A stretch of 64,000 nt of DNA from Ruminococcus sp. CAG:254. GTDB lineage: Bacteria > Bacillota > Clostridia > Oscillospirales > Ruminococcaceae. Below the pieces are notes generated by a model that had not been told where the DNA came from, ran no database searches, and saw only the letters and a program-made list of their open reading frames with translations. The translations under genes and the position numbers were made by a program. Shown here one piece after another: positions 9,040-18,021 of this stretch. The stretch spans positions 37,384 to 101,383 of the forward strand of contig HF997947.1 in assembly GCA_000433635.1 (NCBI GenBank), written 5' to 3'. Numbering within the stretch: position 1 is the stretch's first letter; each line of letters begins with the position of its first letter.

Positions 9040-10156
9040 ATTTCCGCCTCCTTGTCAGTAAAAATCCAATCATCGTACAGAGCACCGACATTCCTAAAAT
9101 CGTCCCCAATTTCACCAGATACCGTTGATAATTGCCATCCATATTCAGGCAATAAAATAAATCACAAATCAAGGATGCTGGATTGATGGAATGAAACAGC
9201 GGAACGTGTTCTGCCAGATATGGACGAATCCCATGCGACATTAAACCGCTGCAAAAACAACTCAGCATTGAAAATGTCATTGCAATTCCAGTTTTTGCCC
9301 CCTGTTGCAGCGTTCCGAATGAACCAATTGAAAAACCAAGAGAAACGCCGAACAATCCGCTGAGAATTGCAGAAAGATAAATCAATCCAATATTTCCGAC
9401 AAACTGCACCTTTAATATAAATACCAAATAGGTAACCGCAATGCTCATGCAGACGGTCTGCAAAATATAGCTGCCGACCAAGCACGCCAACTGACTCACT
9501 AATTTTGGCGTTGGAGAACAGCATTTTCGTGCTCCCAATGCGGAAAGATTCCCCTGTCCATTGATGGCAATATGCATACCCGTTAAAGAGCCAAACATTG
9601 CCACCATCGCAAGCAGGTTATAAAAATAGTTGGTGGTTGCATCCGGATTGCCGGAAGTCATAGAAATTTTTTGATTGCCTACTACAGTATCATTCAAAGC
9701 GGCAATCACTGCTTCCATTTTTTTCGGAGCGGTCTGCATCGTCTGCTGAATCACTGCCTTCTGAATCTGATATTGTTCAGCAAAGAATTTGATAATAGTC
9801 TGTTCCACGCCGTTTTCTGAAAAACTGAGCGACAAGGTTTCTCCAGCGTAAAGAATGCCATCCACTTTTTGTTCTTTCAATAAGGATAATGCGGTCTGTT
9901 CGTCGGTATAAGTCACTGCAAACAGCGGTTCTTTCTCGGATTCCAGATTGTCTAATACTGTGTGCAAGACTGGCTGTTCCGTTGTTTCGACCACTGCCAT
10001 GGGAATGGTCGAAAAGAGCGTTGTTTTTTCATAGATACTCCCGAATGCGATTTTGAAAAATGTTGCAAGGACGATGGGAAACAGAATCAACCAGAATAAT
10101 ACATCCTTTACCCGCAAGCCACTCAACACCTCATATTTTAAATTATGCCAGAACAT
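9026..10156 (-). CDS. ABC-2 type transporter permease
   Basis: 376 aa from the ATG at 10156, which has AGGAGG 9 bases upstream; the longer frame to 10213 overlaps the ATPase gene and lacks a ribosome-binding site. Topology mirrors its partner: one N-terminal helix (VLFWLILFPIVLATFFKI), an external domain of about 150 residues, then a six-helix block. It starts 4 bases after the ATPase stop. Low identity between the two permeases suggests an old duplication and a heterodimeric pore. Confidence 0.85.
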   Translation of the reverse strand: MFWHNLKYEVLSGLRVKDVLFWLILFPIVLATFFKIAFGSIYEKTTLFSTIPMAVVETTEQPVLHTVLDNLESEKEPLFAVTYTDEQTALSLLKEQKVDGILYAGETLSLSFSENGVEQTIIKFFAEQYQIQKAVIQQTMQTAPKKMEAVIAALNDTVVGNQKISMTSGNPDATTNYFYNLLAMVAMFGSLTGMHIAINGQGNLSALGARKCCSPTPKLVSQLACLVGSYILQTVCMSIAVTYLVFILKVQFVGNIGLIYLSAILSGLFGVSLGFSIGSFGTLQQGAKTGIAMTFSMLSCFCSGLMSHGIRPYLAEHVPLFHSINPASLICDLFYCLNMDGNYQRYLVKLGTILGMSVLCTMIGFLLTRRRKYASL

Positions 10157-10160
10157 TGCT

Positions 10161-11111
10161 TTATCCCTCCTGATCCCGCAGTGCTTTTCCGGTAATCTCC
10201 AGAAAGACATCATTCAAAGTCGGCAGGGTCGTATAAACTCGACCAATTGCAACTTGCTGCTCCTGTAAAATGTGCAGAACATCAACCAGATTATGCATAC
10301 CACCGGAACAGTAAACTTTTAATTCTTCTTGTTCATAAGTTGCCTGATAAATGTGTTCCAACGCCTTTATGGATTGCAAGACGCTTTCCGGCAACATGAG
10401 CACTTCAATGGTAATCGTTTCGGTATTCTTGATGATCTGCTTGAGTTCTTCCTTTGTTCCCTCTGCGATTTTCTTTCCCTGATCCATAATCGCAATGCGT
10501 GTGCAAATCTGCTCGACTTCCTCCATATAATGCGAGGTGTAAATAATTGTCGCCCCGTTTGCATTCAACTTTTGAATGCCCTCTAAAATTTGATTTCGGC
10601 TCTGTGGGTCAACCGCAACGGTTGGTTCGTCCAAAATAATCAGCTTTGGTTTGTGTGCAATGCCGCAAGCAATGTTTAATCGTCGCAGCAAACCTCCAGA
10701 AAGCTTTTTCGGGTAAAATTTCAGAAATTTTTCCAGTCCGGTAAAATGAACCGCATCCATGACATACTGTTTTCGAGTTGCCTTATCCCGAATATATAGT
10801 CCACAAAAATAATCGATGTTTTCATAAACGGTCAACTCCTGAAAAACTGCCACATTCTGCATAATCACACCAATTTGCCGCTTGATGTCATATTGAACTG
10901 GCGACATCTCTTTCCCAAAAATCTCAATCTTGCCTTTGTCAAACGAAAGCAGAGAAAGCAGACAATTGATTGTCGTTGTTTTTCCAGAGCCGTTCGGCCC
11001 TAACAACCCAAAAATCTCCCCCTCGCGAATCTCCAGTGAAAAATGATCCAGTGCAATGAGTTCCTTGTATCGCTTGACCAGATTGTCAATTTTTACAACA
11101 ACTTGTTCCAT
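10161..11111 (-). CDS. ABC transporter ATP-binding protein (ABC-2 exporter)
   Basis: 316 aa. Walker A GPNGSGKTTT (~residue 40), Q-loop, signature LSGGLLRRLN (~140), Walker B LIILDEPTV and the H-loop TSHYMEE are all present, so the ATPase should be active. The ~90-residue C-terminal extension is typical of DrrA/CcmA-type exporters. The start MEQVVVKIDNLVKRY at 11111 follows GGAGG; the longer frame to 11186 is inside the promoter. First gene of the exporter operon. The promoter region carries two 12-bp operator-like sites. Confidence 0.9.
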   Translation of the reverse strand: MEQVVVKIDNLVKRYKELIALDHFSLEIREGEIFGLLGPNGSGKTTTINCLLSLLSFDKGKIEIFGKEMSPVQYDIKRQIGVIMQNVAVFQELTVYENIDYFCGLYIRDKATRKQYVMDAVHFTGLEKFLKFYPKKLSGGLLRRLNIACGIAHKPKLIILDEPTVAVDPQSRNQILEGIQKLNANGATIIYTSHYMEEVEQICTRIAIMDQGKKIAEGTKEELKQIIKNTETITIEVLMLPESVLQSIKALEHIYQATYEQEELKVYCSGGMHNLVDVLHILQEQQVAIGRVYTTLPTLNDVFLEITGKALRDQEG

Positions 11112-11150
11112 ATTTATCCCTCCGAATGGCTGTGAATGGTTTACTATCTT

Positions 11151-11156
11151 ATTATA
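11151..11156 (-). promoter_or_regulatory. -10 box of the ABC-2 operon promoter
   Basis: TATAAT on the minus strand. At the right distance for a -35 I find only TTCCTT, a poor match. A TTGACA is present but 24 bases away. This fits a promoter that needs an activator bound at the sites at 11181-11214. Confidence 0.55.
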
Positions 11157-11169
11157 GAACCAATCCAAC

Positions 11170-11223
11170 AAAAAAGGAAGTGTCAAATGTCATCAGTTTT
11201 GATGACAAATGTCACTTCCTTTT
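11170..11223 (-). terminator. Long hairpin terminator of tcdA
   Basis: A 24-base inverted repeat (arms GGAAGTG and CACTTCC outermost, GATGACA/TGTCATC inside) with a four-base loop and a six-T run on the minus strand, 20 bases past the tcdA stop. The inner part of both arms is formed by the two operator-like 12-mers. Confidence 0.8.
11181..11214 (-). promoter_or_regulatory. Tandem operator-like sites before the ABC-2 operon
   Basis: On the minus strand TGACATTTGTCA (11203-11214) and TGACATTTGACA (11181-11192) are repeated 22 bp apart, two helical turns, at about -36 to -69 of the ABC-2 promoter, just upstream of a weak -35. Each is itself a near-palindrome. The layout suits an activator dimer pair, such as a NarL/DesR-type response regulator. 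No such regulator is in the window. Confidence 0.55.
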
Positions 11224-11243
11224 CAAAAATATCTCAAATAGGA

Positions 11244-12008
11244 TTATTCTTCCACCTGTGCAGCCAAATCGTTCAGCACTTCTCCGGCAACGATCAGCCC
11301 TACAACAGACGGAACAAACGCAGTTGAACCCGGAATATCTCTCCGAACGGTACATTTCCGAACCGTTCCCGGCGGACAAACGCACTGTGTCCGGCAAGAA
11401 TTTTCCGAATCATCCAACGGGCGGCGAGGCTGTTCTTCGGAATAAACGACTTTTAAGCTTTTAATGCCACGTTTCCGCAAAGCATTCCGCATGACTCTTG
11501 CCAGCGGACACATTTTTGTTTCATAGATGTCTGCAACCCGAAAAGCAGTAGGATCTAATTTGTTTCCAGCTCCCATTGCAGAAATCACTGGAACACCTGC
11601 ATTTTTTGCTTGCTGAATGATTTCCAGCTTTCCGGTTACGGTATCAATTGCATCAATGACATAGTCATACTGCCGAAAATCAAACTGGTCAGCCGTTTCC
11701 GGCAAATAAAAGCACTTATGCCGATGTACCACCGTGGATGGGCAAATGTCTTGAATCCGTTCCGCAGCAGCATCTACTTTATACTTGCCGACGGTGCTCC
11801 GCAGGGCAAACAGCTGCCGGTTCAGGTTCGTAATACAAACTTTATCATCATCAATCAAATCCAGCGTACCAATGCCGCTGCGTGCCAACGCTTCTACCGC
11901 ATAACCGCCAACACCGCCGATGCCAAACACAGCAACCCGGCTCTTTTGAAAATGCTCCATGACAGCTTTCCCATAGAGCAATTCTGTTCTCGAAAATTGA
12001 TTTAACAA
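11244..12008 (-). CDS. tcdA: tRNA threonylcarbamoyladenosine dehydratase
   Basis: 254 aa E1-like ThiF/MoeB fold. The nucleotide loop VFGIGGVGGYAVEAL is near residue 30, followed by the Arg-finger LNRQL and the DAIDTVTGK segment. The C-terminus has a Cys-rich stretch (CRTQCVCPPGTVRKC). TcdA adenylates and cyclises t6A at position 37 of ANN-decoding tRNAs to ct6A. I place the start at a TTG (12008) because GGAGGAGG lies 9 bases upstream and the protein then begins LLNQFSRTELL, as in the family. A longer frame would start inside the promoter. It is not the adenylating enzyme of the sulfur relay: it lies outside that run, behind its own promoter. Confidence 0.85.
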   Translation of the reverse strand: MLNQFSRTELLYGKAVMEHFQKSRVAVFGIGGVGGYAVEALARSGIGTLDLIDDDKVCITNLNRQLFALRSTVGKYKVDAAAERIQDICPSTVVHRHKCFYLPETADQFDFRQYDYVIDAIDTVTGKLEIIQQAKNAGVPVISAMGAGNKLDPTAFRVADIYETKMCPLARVMRNALRKRGIKSLKVVYSEEQPRRPLDDSENSCRTQCVCPPGTVRKCTVRRDIPGSTAFVPSVVGLIVAGEVLNDLAAQVEE

Positions 12009-12045
12009 GGGTGCAATCCTCCTCCGATTAACGGGATTTTCTTTG

Positions 12046-12074
12046 ATTATAGCATATTTTTCTGGAACTTGCAA
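12046..12074 (-). promoter_or_regulatory. Sigma-A promoter of tcdA
   Basis: TTGCAA (12069-12074), 17-base spacer, TATAAT (12046-12051) on the minus strand, about 40 bases before the TTG start. Confidence 0.8.
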
Positions 12075-12087
12075 GGATTTTATCCAA

Positions 12088-12125
12088 CAAAAAACGGGCA
12101 GGGTTGCAGTTCCCTGCTCGTTTTT
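12088..12125 (-). terminator. Terminator at the end of the sulfate-assimilation run
   Basis: Stem CGAGCAGGG / CCCTGCCCG with a 7-base loop and a six-T run on the minus strand, 19 bases after the last gene of the run. Confidence 0.9.
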
Positions 12126-12143
12126 CTCATAAACATCGCTAAC

Positions 12144-13412
12144 TTACAGCAATCCTTCCTGTTCCAATGCCTGCTGCAAATCTGCAATAATATCTTCTGC
12201 ATCTTCAATGCCGACACTGAACCGGAAAAATCCATCATGAAAGGCTGCCGGATAGAGATACTGCCGCTCGTCATTTTCGCCCAAAAAGACAATCAAACTT
12301 TCATCATGTCCCAGAGAAACTGCCGAGGTAATCACGTTCAAGTGACTGACAAAACGGTTATGGGTGTCATGGTCTGCTTTCAATCCAAACGACAAAACAC
12401 CACCATATCCGGGCTGCATCTGCTTCTTTGCAATTTCATGACCGGGGTCATCTTCCAATCCCGGATAGGCAACAAACCGTACACCCGGAACGGTTTTCAA
12501 GTAGTTTGCCACTTTCATTGCATTTTCGTTGTGCTGTTTCATTCGCAGCGGCAGCGTTACAGAACCACGCATAATCAACCATGCATTGAATGGGCTGATG
12601 GTTGCCCCTAAGTTGACCTGTGACTGTGCACGAATCAAATCCAAATATTCTTTCTTGCCGATGATTGCTCCGCCCATCGCATCGCCGTGTCCATTGATGT
12701 ATTTGGTTAAGCTCTCAATGGTGAAATCTGCTCCCAGTTCGATCGGTCGCTGGTTATACGGAGAAGCAAATGTGTTATCTACCGACAGTAAAATGCCGTG
12801 TTCATGGGCAATTTCTGCAATCGCACGAATATCGGAAACTGTCAGGGTTGGATTTCCCGGCGTTTCAATGTGAATCAGTTTCGTATTTGGACGAATCGCC
12901 TTGCGAATCGCATCCAAATCAGAAGTATCCACAATGGTGGTTTCCACCTGAAATTTGTTGTTGAACAGTTCATTCAGCAGCCGATAAACGGCGATATAAG
13001 TGACACTGGAAAAAATAACATGGTCACCGCTTTGCAGCAGAGCAAAAAACAATCCGGACAGGGCAGCAACACCGCTTGCCAATACGATGCAGTCTTCTCC
13101 GCCCTCTAACGATGCAAGCTTTTCCTGCAAGTATTGCTGGTTTGAGCCACCGTTTCTGGTATACAAATTCTTTCCGGCACTGCTCCAGTTTAAATCGCTT
13201 GGGTCATATGGCAATTCATAACTATTTGCCATGGTAATCGGGCGTTTAATTGCTCCGGTTTCTGCATCCACATCATTTCCGGTGTGTACTGCCCGTGTCT
13301 GAAAGCCATATTCTGCTCCATAAGTTTGCTTTCCCATTTTCTTCACCGCTTCTCTGTTTTTTTGCAGAAATTGCCATGCGGATTCGCATGGCAATTCTTG
13401 TTTCTGTTCCAT
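12144..13412 (-). CDS. Trans-sulfuration PLP enzyme (cystathionine gamma-synthase / methionine gamma-lyase family)
   Basis: 422 aa. Cys/Met-metabolism PLP fold type I: the phosphate-binding VLASGVAALSG (~residue 110), the D-N-T-F-A-S segment and the Schiff-base Lys in ESLTKYINGHGD (~240). A 45-residue N-terminal extension before the usual start is unusual. Substrate specificity (O-acetylhomoserine plus cysteine, sulfide addition, or gamma-lyase) cannot be read from these motifs. It is the last gene of the sulfate run, 15 bases after cysN and just before the terminator, which supports a role in passing reduced sulfur to methionine or cysteine. Confidence 0.8.
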   Translation of the reverse strand: MEQKQELPCESAWQFLQKNREAVKKMGKQTYGAEYGFQTRAVHTGNDVDAETGAIKRPITMANSYELPYDPSDLNWSSAGKNLYTRNGGSNQQYLQEKLASLEGGEDCIVLASGVAALSGLFFALLQSGDHVIFSSVTYIAVYRLLNELFNNKFQVETTIVDTSDLDAIRKAIRPNTKLIHIETPGNPTLTVSDIRAIAEIAHEHGILLSVDNTFASPYNQRPIELGADFTIESLTKYINGHGDAMGGAIIGKKEYLDLIRAQSQVNLGATISPFNAWLIMRGSVTLPLRMKQHNENAMKVANYLKTVPGVRFVAYPGLEDDPGHEIAKKQMQPGYGGVLSFGLKADHDTHNRFVSHLNVITSAVSLGHDESLIVFLGENDERQYLYPAAFHDGFFRFSVGIEDAEDIIADLQQALEQEGLL

Positions 13413-13427
13413 GGTTGGTTTGCTTCC

Positions 13428-15113
13428 TTATTGTGGGAAAATAACCTTTCTGTAAGTATCAAACCGCACCCATTTTGCAAAGAACGCTGTCTGGTCAGCT
13501 TCATTGGTTGCAGCATATTCCTGTAAGAACTGCTGTACCTGTTCGTTAGAATCTGCCAATACGGCAAAACCTCTGCCGTTGATAACCGGAACATGGTCAT
13601 AAACATAATCTGCTGCCGGCAAAATAGCAGTGATTTTCTTATTCCGAACCCGTACGGCAACCTGATCCCGCAAAACGATAATATCAAAGCTATCCGGATA
13701 CTGGTAGCTTTCTCCGCTAACTGGGATTTCGTCGCCGATGGTATAAGTCCGGTTGACTGGCTGATACTTCAAGACATTCAAGCTGCTGGTATCATAATAG
13801 AATTCTTCAAAGATATCGCCTCTTGCAGTCAAATCATTCAGACGGAAGGATGCTTTTTCTGTACCGTTTGTCACCTTTTCTGCAACTGCTTCTACAACGC
13901 CGCATGCAGAAGTCATATTGGTTACACGGTCAATCAGAATCAGTTCACCCAGTGTCTTATGCTTTGCAAACAAATCTACAACAATGCCTTCTGTCAGCAA
14001 CAGTTCGCAGACGGCAATTTCATTCTTATGTAAAGAATCCTTTGTAACGTGTTCGCCTGTATTGACATCGATTGCATACTGAACGTGTGTCAGAATGCCC
14101 GGAATGGTCTTTGTACCCAGCTTTACCAGATAGTCCTTTCCGATTGCCAAATCTTCGTCATCCATCCACAGGAGCGAAACTGTCAGCTTCTTATAAACGC
14201 CAATATCTGTATTTTTCACCAGTACGCAGCCACGGGAAACATCCACTTCCCGGTCTAAGGTAATGGTAACTGGCTGTCCCTGCTTTGCGGAAGTTGCTTC
14301 TTTGTCTGTCACGAGAATGCCCTTAACGGTTGCAGTTTCGTTGCTCGGCAAGGTGGTAATGGCATCGCCTACAGAAATGCTGCCGGATTCAATCTGTCCC
14401 TGGAATCCACGGAATGTATGGTCTGGACGGCAAACACGCTGTACTGGCATATAGAAGCCTTCTTCGGTATCCGATGCAATGTCAACAGTTTCCAGATATT
14501 CCAGCAGCGGCTTTCCGGTATACCACGGAATGTTTTCTGAATGGGTGGTAACATTGTCGCCCTCTGTTGCAGAAAGCGGAATAATCGTAATGTTTTCCAG
14601 TCCCAGTTCCTGCTTCAGGGCATCAATCTGTGCAACGATTTCGTTGAAACGGGATTCGCTATAGTTTACCAAGTCCATCTTGTTTACAGCAAAGACAAAG
14701 TACCGAATACCCATCAGTTTGCAGATTCTTGCATGACGTCTGGTCTGTACCAAAACGCCCTGAGAAGCGTCAATCAAAATGACTGCCAAATCCGCAAACG
14801 ATGCACCAACTGCCATGTTTCTGGTATATTCTTCATGACCTGGGGTGTCTGCAACGATAAAGCTGCGGTTGTCGGTTGTAAAATACCGATATGCAACGTC
14901 AATCGTAATGCCCTGTTCCCGTTCTGCCATCAAGCCATCCAGCAACAGCGAATAGTCAATCTTACCGCTCCGACTGCCGACCTTGCTGTCCAGTTCCAAA
15001 GCCTTTTCCTGGTCTGCATACAGCAGCTTTGCATCATAAAGAATATGTCCGATCAGCGTGGACTTTCCATCGTCTACACTGCCGCAAGTGATAAATTTCA
15101 ATAAGCCTTTCAT
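13428..15113 (-). CDS. cysN: Sulfate adenylyltransferase subunit 1 (GTPase)
   Basis: 561 aa. EF-Tu-like GTPase with G1 GSVDDGKST (residues 11-19), G3 DTPGHEEYTRNM (~90) and G4 VNKMDL (~143), then two beta-barrel domains. CysN couples GTP hydrolysis to ATP sulfurylation by CysD, making adenylyl sulfate. It is about 85 residues longer than Escherichia coli CysN. No second P-loop is visible in the extra C-terminal part, so this is not a CysN-CysC (APS kinase) fusion. Its ATG shares one base with the cysD stop. Confidence 0.93.
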   Translation of the reverse strand: MKGLLKFITCGSVDDGKSTLIGHILYDAKLLYADQEKALELDSKVGSRSGKIDYSLLLDGLMAEREQGITIDVAYRYFTTDNRSFIVADTPGHEEYTRNMAVGASFADLAVILIDASQGVLVQTRRHARICKLMGIRYFVFAVNKMDLVNYSESRFNEIVAQIDALKQELGLENITIIPLSATEGDNVTTHSENIPWYTGKPLLEYLETVDIASDTEEGFYMPVQRVCRPDHTFRGFQGQIESGSISVGDAITTLPSNETATVKGILVTDKEATSAKQGQPVTITLDREVDVSRGCVLVKNTDIGVYKKLTVSLLWMDDEDLAIGKDYLVKLGTKTIPGILTHVQYAIDVNTGEHVTKDSLHKNEIAVCELLLTEGIVVDLFAKHKTLGELILIDRVTNMTSACGVVEAVAEKVTNGTEKASFRLNDLTARGDIFEEFYYDTSSLNVLKYQPVNRTYTIGDEIPVSGESYQYPDSFDIIVLRDQVAVRVRNKKITAILPAADYVYDHVPVINGRGFAVLADSNEQVQQFLQEYAATNEADQTAFFAKWVRFDTYRKVIFPQ

Positions 15114-16012
15114 TAAAAATATCCCTCCCGCTTTCTACGTTCCATGCTGCCGGCTGCTTCGTTGTCAATGACTCTGGAGGTTCGTTCGGAAGATACAGAG
15201 CTTAACGTTTCTTCAATGATTTCATCCAGTGTGGTTGCAGTCGACTCAATGCCACCTGTCAGCGGATAGCAGCCCAATGTCCGGAATCGTACCGACTTCA
15301 TCTGCGGAACTTCACCGTCTTTCAACGGGAACCGGTCATCGTCTACCATAATCAAATTTCCGTCCCGTTCTACAACTGGACGTTCTGCTGCAAAATACAA
15401 CGGTACAATTTCAATCTTTTCCCGTTGAATGTACTGCCAAATGTCCTTTTCTGTCCAGTTGGAAATCGGGAATACCCGAATGCTTTCGCCCTTCTTAATC
15501 TTGGTATTATAGAGCTTCCACATTTCCGGACGCTGGTTCTTCGGGTCCCATGCCTGTGCTTCGTTCCGGAAAGAGAAAATCCGTTCCTTTGCACGGGACT
15601 TTTCTTCATCACGTCTGCCGCCGCCAAATGCTGCGGTAAACCCATATTTTGCAAGTGCCTGCTTCAATGCCTGTGTCTTCATAATATCAGTATAAGCAGA
15701 GCCGTGGTCAAACGGGTTGATGCCCTGCTTGACACCGTCCTGATTGATGTATTCCAGCATTTCAATGCCCTTTTCCTTGGCAATCCGGTCACGAAATGCA
15801 ATCATTTCCTTGAACTTCCAAGTGGTGTTGACATGTAAAAACGGGAACGGCGGCTTTTCCGGATAGAATGCTTTCATGGCAAGATGCAGCATTACAGAGC
15901 TGTCCTTACCGATGGAATACAGCATAACTGGCTTCTCACATTCTGCGGCAACCTCTCGGATAATATAAATTGCTTCCGCCTCTAATTCATCCAGATGCGA
16001 AAATTCGCTCAT
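15113..16012 (-). CDS. cysD: Sulfate adenylyltransferase subunit 2
   Basis: 299 aa, a typical CysD length. The PP-loop [13 protein letters not shown] (~33-45) binds ATP, and [14 protein letters not shown] (~120) and the C-terminal ERRKREGYF are family hallmarks. It forms adenylyl sulfate from ATP and sulfate with CysN, in the cytoplasm. It lies between the AprB-like gene (17-base gap) and cysN (one-base overlap). Neither cysC nor cysH is in the run, so the product is APS, handed to the AprA/AprB-like pair. Confidence 0.95.
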   Translation of the reverse strand: MSEFSHLDELEAEAIYIIREVAAECEKPVMLYSIGKDSSVMLHLAMKAFYPEKPPFPFLHVNTTWKFKEMIAFRDRIAKEKGIEMLEYINQDGVKQGINPFDHGSAYTDIMKTQALKQALAKYGFTAAFGGGRRDEEKSRAKERIFSFRNEAQAWDPKNQRPEMWKLYNTKIKKGESIRVFPISNWTEKDIWQYIQREKIEIVPLYFAAERPVVERDGNLIMVDDDRFPLKDGEVPQMKSVRFRTLGCYPLTGGIESTATTLDEIIEETLSSVSSERTSRVIDNEAAGSMERRKREGYF

Positions 16013-16028
16013 GTGACTTCCCTCCTAT

Positions 16029-16343
16029 TTAATATTGATTCGATTCTTTTTGATTTACACGGATTTCTGTGGTCGTACCGTCTGTGCGTTCCACAATCCA
16101 TCGTAAAATATCGCCTTCTTTTTCAGTATGTACCAAACTGCCCATACCGCCCATATCTGCCCCCAGATAAAACCGAATAGCATGCACGGGGCATTCTTTC
16201 AGGCAAGACGTACATCCCCAACAATCCTTGGGGTATTTGATAAATGCTTTCCGGTCTGCATTCAGGTGAATCAGGGTACCCGGACAAACGTCATGACATT
16301 TCCCGCATCCAATGCAGGCATTTTGATTAATGGCAATGCTCAT
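16029..16343 (-). CDS. aprB: Adenylylsulfate reductase subunit beta-like ferredoxin
   Basis: 104 aa. Two [4Fe-4S] motifs: CIGCGKCHDVCP (10-21) and CWGCTSCLKECP (42-53), then a short tail with the HAIRFYLGADMGGMGSL segment seen in AprB. It passes electrons to the FAD subunit that splits APS into sulfite and AMP. Dissimilatory AprB is about 50 residues longer and has a C-terminal tail that wraps AprA; that tail is short here. It overlaps the aprA stop by 17 bases. Confidence 0.82.
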   Translation of the reverse strand: MSIAINQNACIGCGKCHDVCPGTLIHLNADRKAFIKYPKDCWGCTSCLKECPVHAIRFYLGADMGGMGSLVHTEKEGDILRWIVERTDGTTTEIRVNQKESNQY

Positions 16344-18021
16344 AGGTTTGTCCTCCTTCCACCAAATCCCGGAAAATGATTTTCAATTCGCCGTTTTCCA
16401 ATTTGGAATTGACGTATTTTCTCCAATGCACATCGTCTTTTTCCGGATAATCCAGATTTTCTGCGAAGCTGTGCCAGCGAGTTTCCTGCCGAGCCTTTAA
16501 GTGTGCAATGACACTCCGACAGACAACCAGCCGTTCCCGCAGTTCATAGATGTACATCAGTTCCTGAAAATCATCTGCGTGCAGCTGTTCAGAAAGCTGC
16601 ATCAGCTGTACAATCTTTTCATCTGCAATCTTCAATTGCTTCTCATTGAAGCGATAATTTGTTTTAATGCCGCCTGCATAGGCATCCATCACCGTCTGCA
16701 TCGCTTCTTCCAGCTGTTCTGTTGTAAAGCGAGAACCGCTCTGCGTCAGGAATCGCTGCACTTCTTCAGCGTGTTCGGTCACGGAAGATTCTGCAATTGG
16801 AGCAGCAGTATGCTGCTTTAAAAATTCCAGTGCAGAGCATGCGGCAATTTCGCCCTCTGCCAATGCACCTGTTACATATTTCTGTGGGCATCCGCCGGCG
16901 ACATCTCCAGCTGCAAACAAACCGGTAACGGTCGTTGCCCGATGGGTATCCACCCAGTAACCGCTTGCTGTGTGTCCGCCGACAATATATGGCTCTGTTC
17001 CTTCGATTTCCACATTCTGCTGAGATGGATTCTTTCCGCTCTCAATCCACTTCAACGTCTGAGAAGGTGCCATATTCAGATAGGCTTTCAGCAAGGATTC
17101 ATCCTGTTCCGGTGTAATCCCCTCTGTCCGCAAATAACATGGACCTCTGCCTTCCACATTCTCATTTACCGTTCCATAAACCCGTTCGGAAGTCGTTAGA
17201 CCATACTTGGTTTCATAAACTTCTCCATGAGAATTGATTTGCTTGGCACCGACACCCTGTGCCAGTGTTCCGGTTGGTGCAATGGTATCTTTACAACGCA
17301 GAGCAATAAACCGCATTTCAAAGGTGGTCATTTCTGCCCCTGCACGAATGCCCATTGCATAACCTGCTCCGGTATTAAACGGCGGATACCACATTTTGTG
17401 ACGAGAAAATCCCGGATTATTCGGCTTATATAAGCCAGCTGCTCCACCAGTCGCAATCAAAACTGCATTGGCTTCGATGACATAAAACGTATCATTTTCA
17501 ATGCCGATTCCAAAAGCTCCGCAAATGCGATTGTCCTTGACCGCAAAATCAACAATATTGACCCGATTCAAAACCGTGGTATTTGGCAGAGCAGAAACTG
17601 CATCTGCCAAAATCGGCTTAATATTTTCCCCGTTGATTTTTAAGTTTCGGTTGCCACGGGTGACATAGTTTCCGTCTGCATCTTTCAGTAGAACCAGCCC
17701 CAAATCTTCCAGCTTTGCGGTTACGGCATTCAGCCGCTCCGACATGGTCAGCAGCAAATCTTCCCGTACAATTCCGTCTGCATCTTTCTTTGCATAGTCC
17801 ACATAATCCTGCGGCACTCTGCCCTTTGTGATATAGGCATTTAACGCATTCACGCCAGCTGCGAGGCAGCCACTGCGTTTAATATGTGCCTTTTCACAAA
17901 TCAAAACAGAAACAGCAGCGTTTTGTTCTGCAATGGTCAATGCTGCATAGCAGCCAGCTGTACCGCCGCCAATCACCAGGACATCTGTTTGCAATCGTTC
18001 TGTTTTCACGGTATCACCCAT
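16327..18021 (-). CDS. aprA: Adenylylsulfate reductase subunit alpha-like flavoprotein
   Basis: 564 aa of the fumarate reductase/AprA flavoprotein family. FAD-binding VLVIGGGTAGCYAAL is near residue 12, RGNRNLKINGENIKPILAD near 120, GGAAGLYKPNN near 200 and the C-terminal Arg-rich SVIAHLKARQETRWHSF near 510. With AprB it should reduce APS to sulfite. It is about 90 residues shorter than dissimilatory AprA from sulfate reducers. The ATG at 18021 overlaps the trxB stop by 8 bases; a GTG at 18009 is an alternative start. Sitting among cysDN and assimilatory genes, with no dsrAB, it is read as an assimilatory enzyme. A general fumarate reductase-type flavoprotein is less likely because AprB is coupled to it. 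Confidence 0.8.
   Translation of the reverse strand: MGDTVKTERLQTDVLVIGGGTAGCYAALTIAEQNAAVSVLICEKAHIKRSGCLAAGVNALNAYITKGRVPQDYVDYAKKDADGIVREDLLLTMSERLNAVTAKLEDLGLVLLKDADGNYVTRGNRNLKINGENIKPILADAVSALPNTTVLNRVNIVDFAVKDNRICGAFGIGIENDTFYVIEANAVLIATGGAAGLYKPNNPGFSRHKMWYPPFNTGAGYAMGIRAGAEMTTFEMRFIALRCKDTIAPTGTLAQGVGAKQINSHGEVYETKYGLTTSERVYGTVNENVEGRGPCYLRTEGITPEQDESLLKAYLNMAPSQTLKWIESGKNPSQQNVEIEGTEPYIVGGHTASGYWVDTHRATTVTGLFAAGDVAGGCPQKYVTGALAEGEIAACSALEFLKQHTAAPIAESSVTEHAEEVQRFLTQSGSRFTTEQLEEAMQTVMDAYAGGIKTNYRFNEKQLKIADEKIVQLMQLSEQLHADDFQELMYIYELRERLVVCRSVIAHLKARQETRWHSFAENLDYPEKDDVHWRKYVNSKLENGELKIIFRDLVEGGQTYEHCH

Noticed and set aside
11244..12008. tcdA as a second E1 enzyme of the sulfur relay
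   Set aside because: Sequence is that of the tRNA dehydratase, and it has its own promoter and terminator outside the sulfate run.
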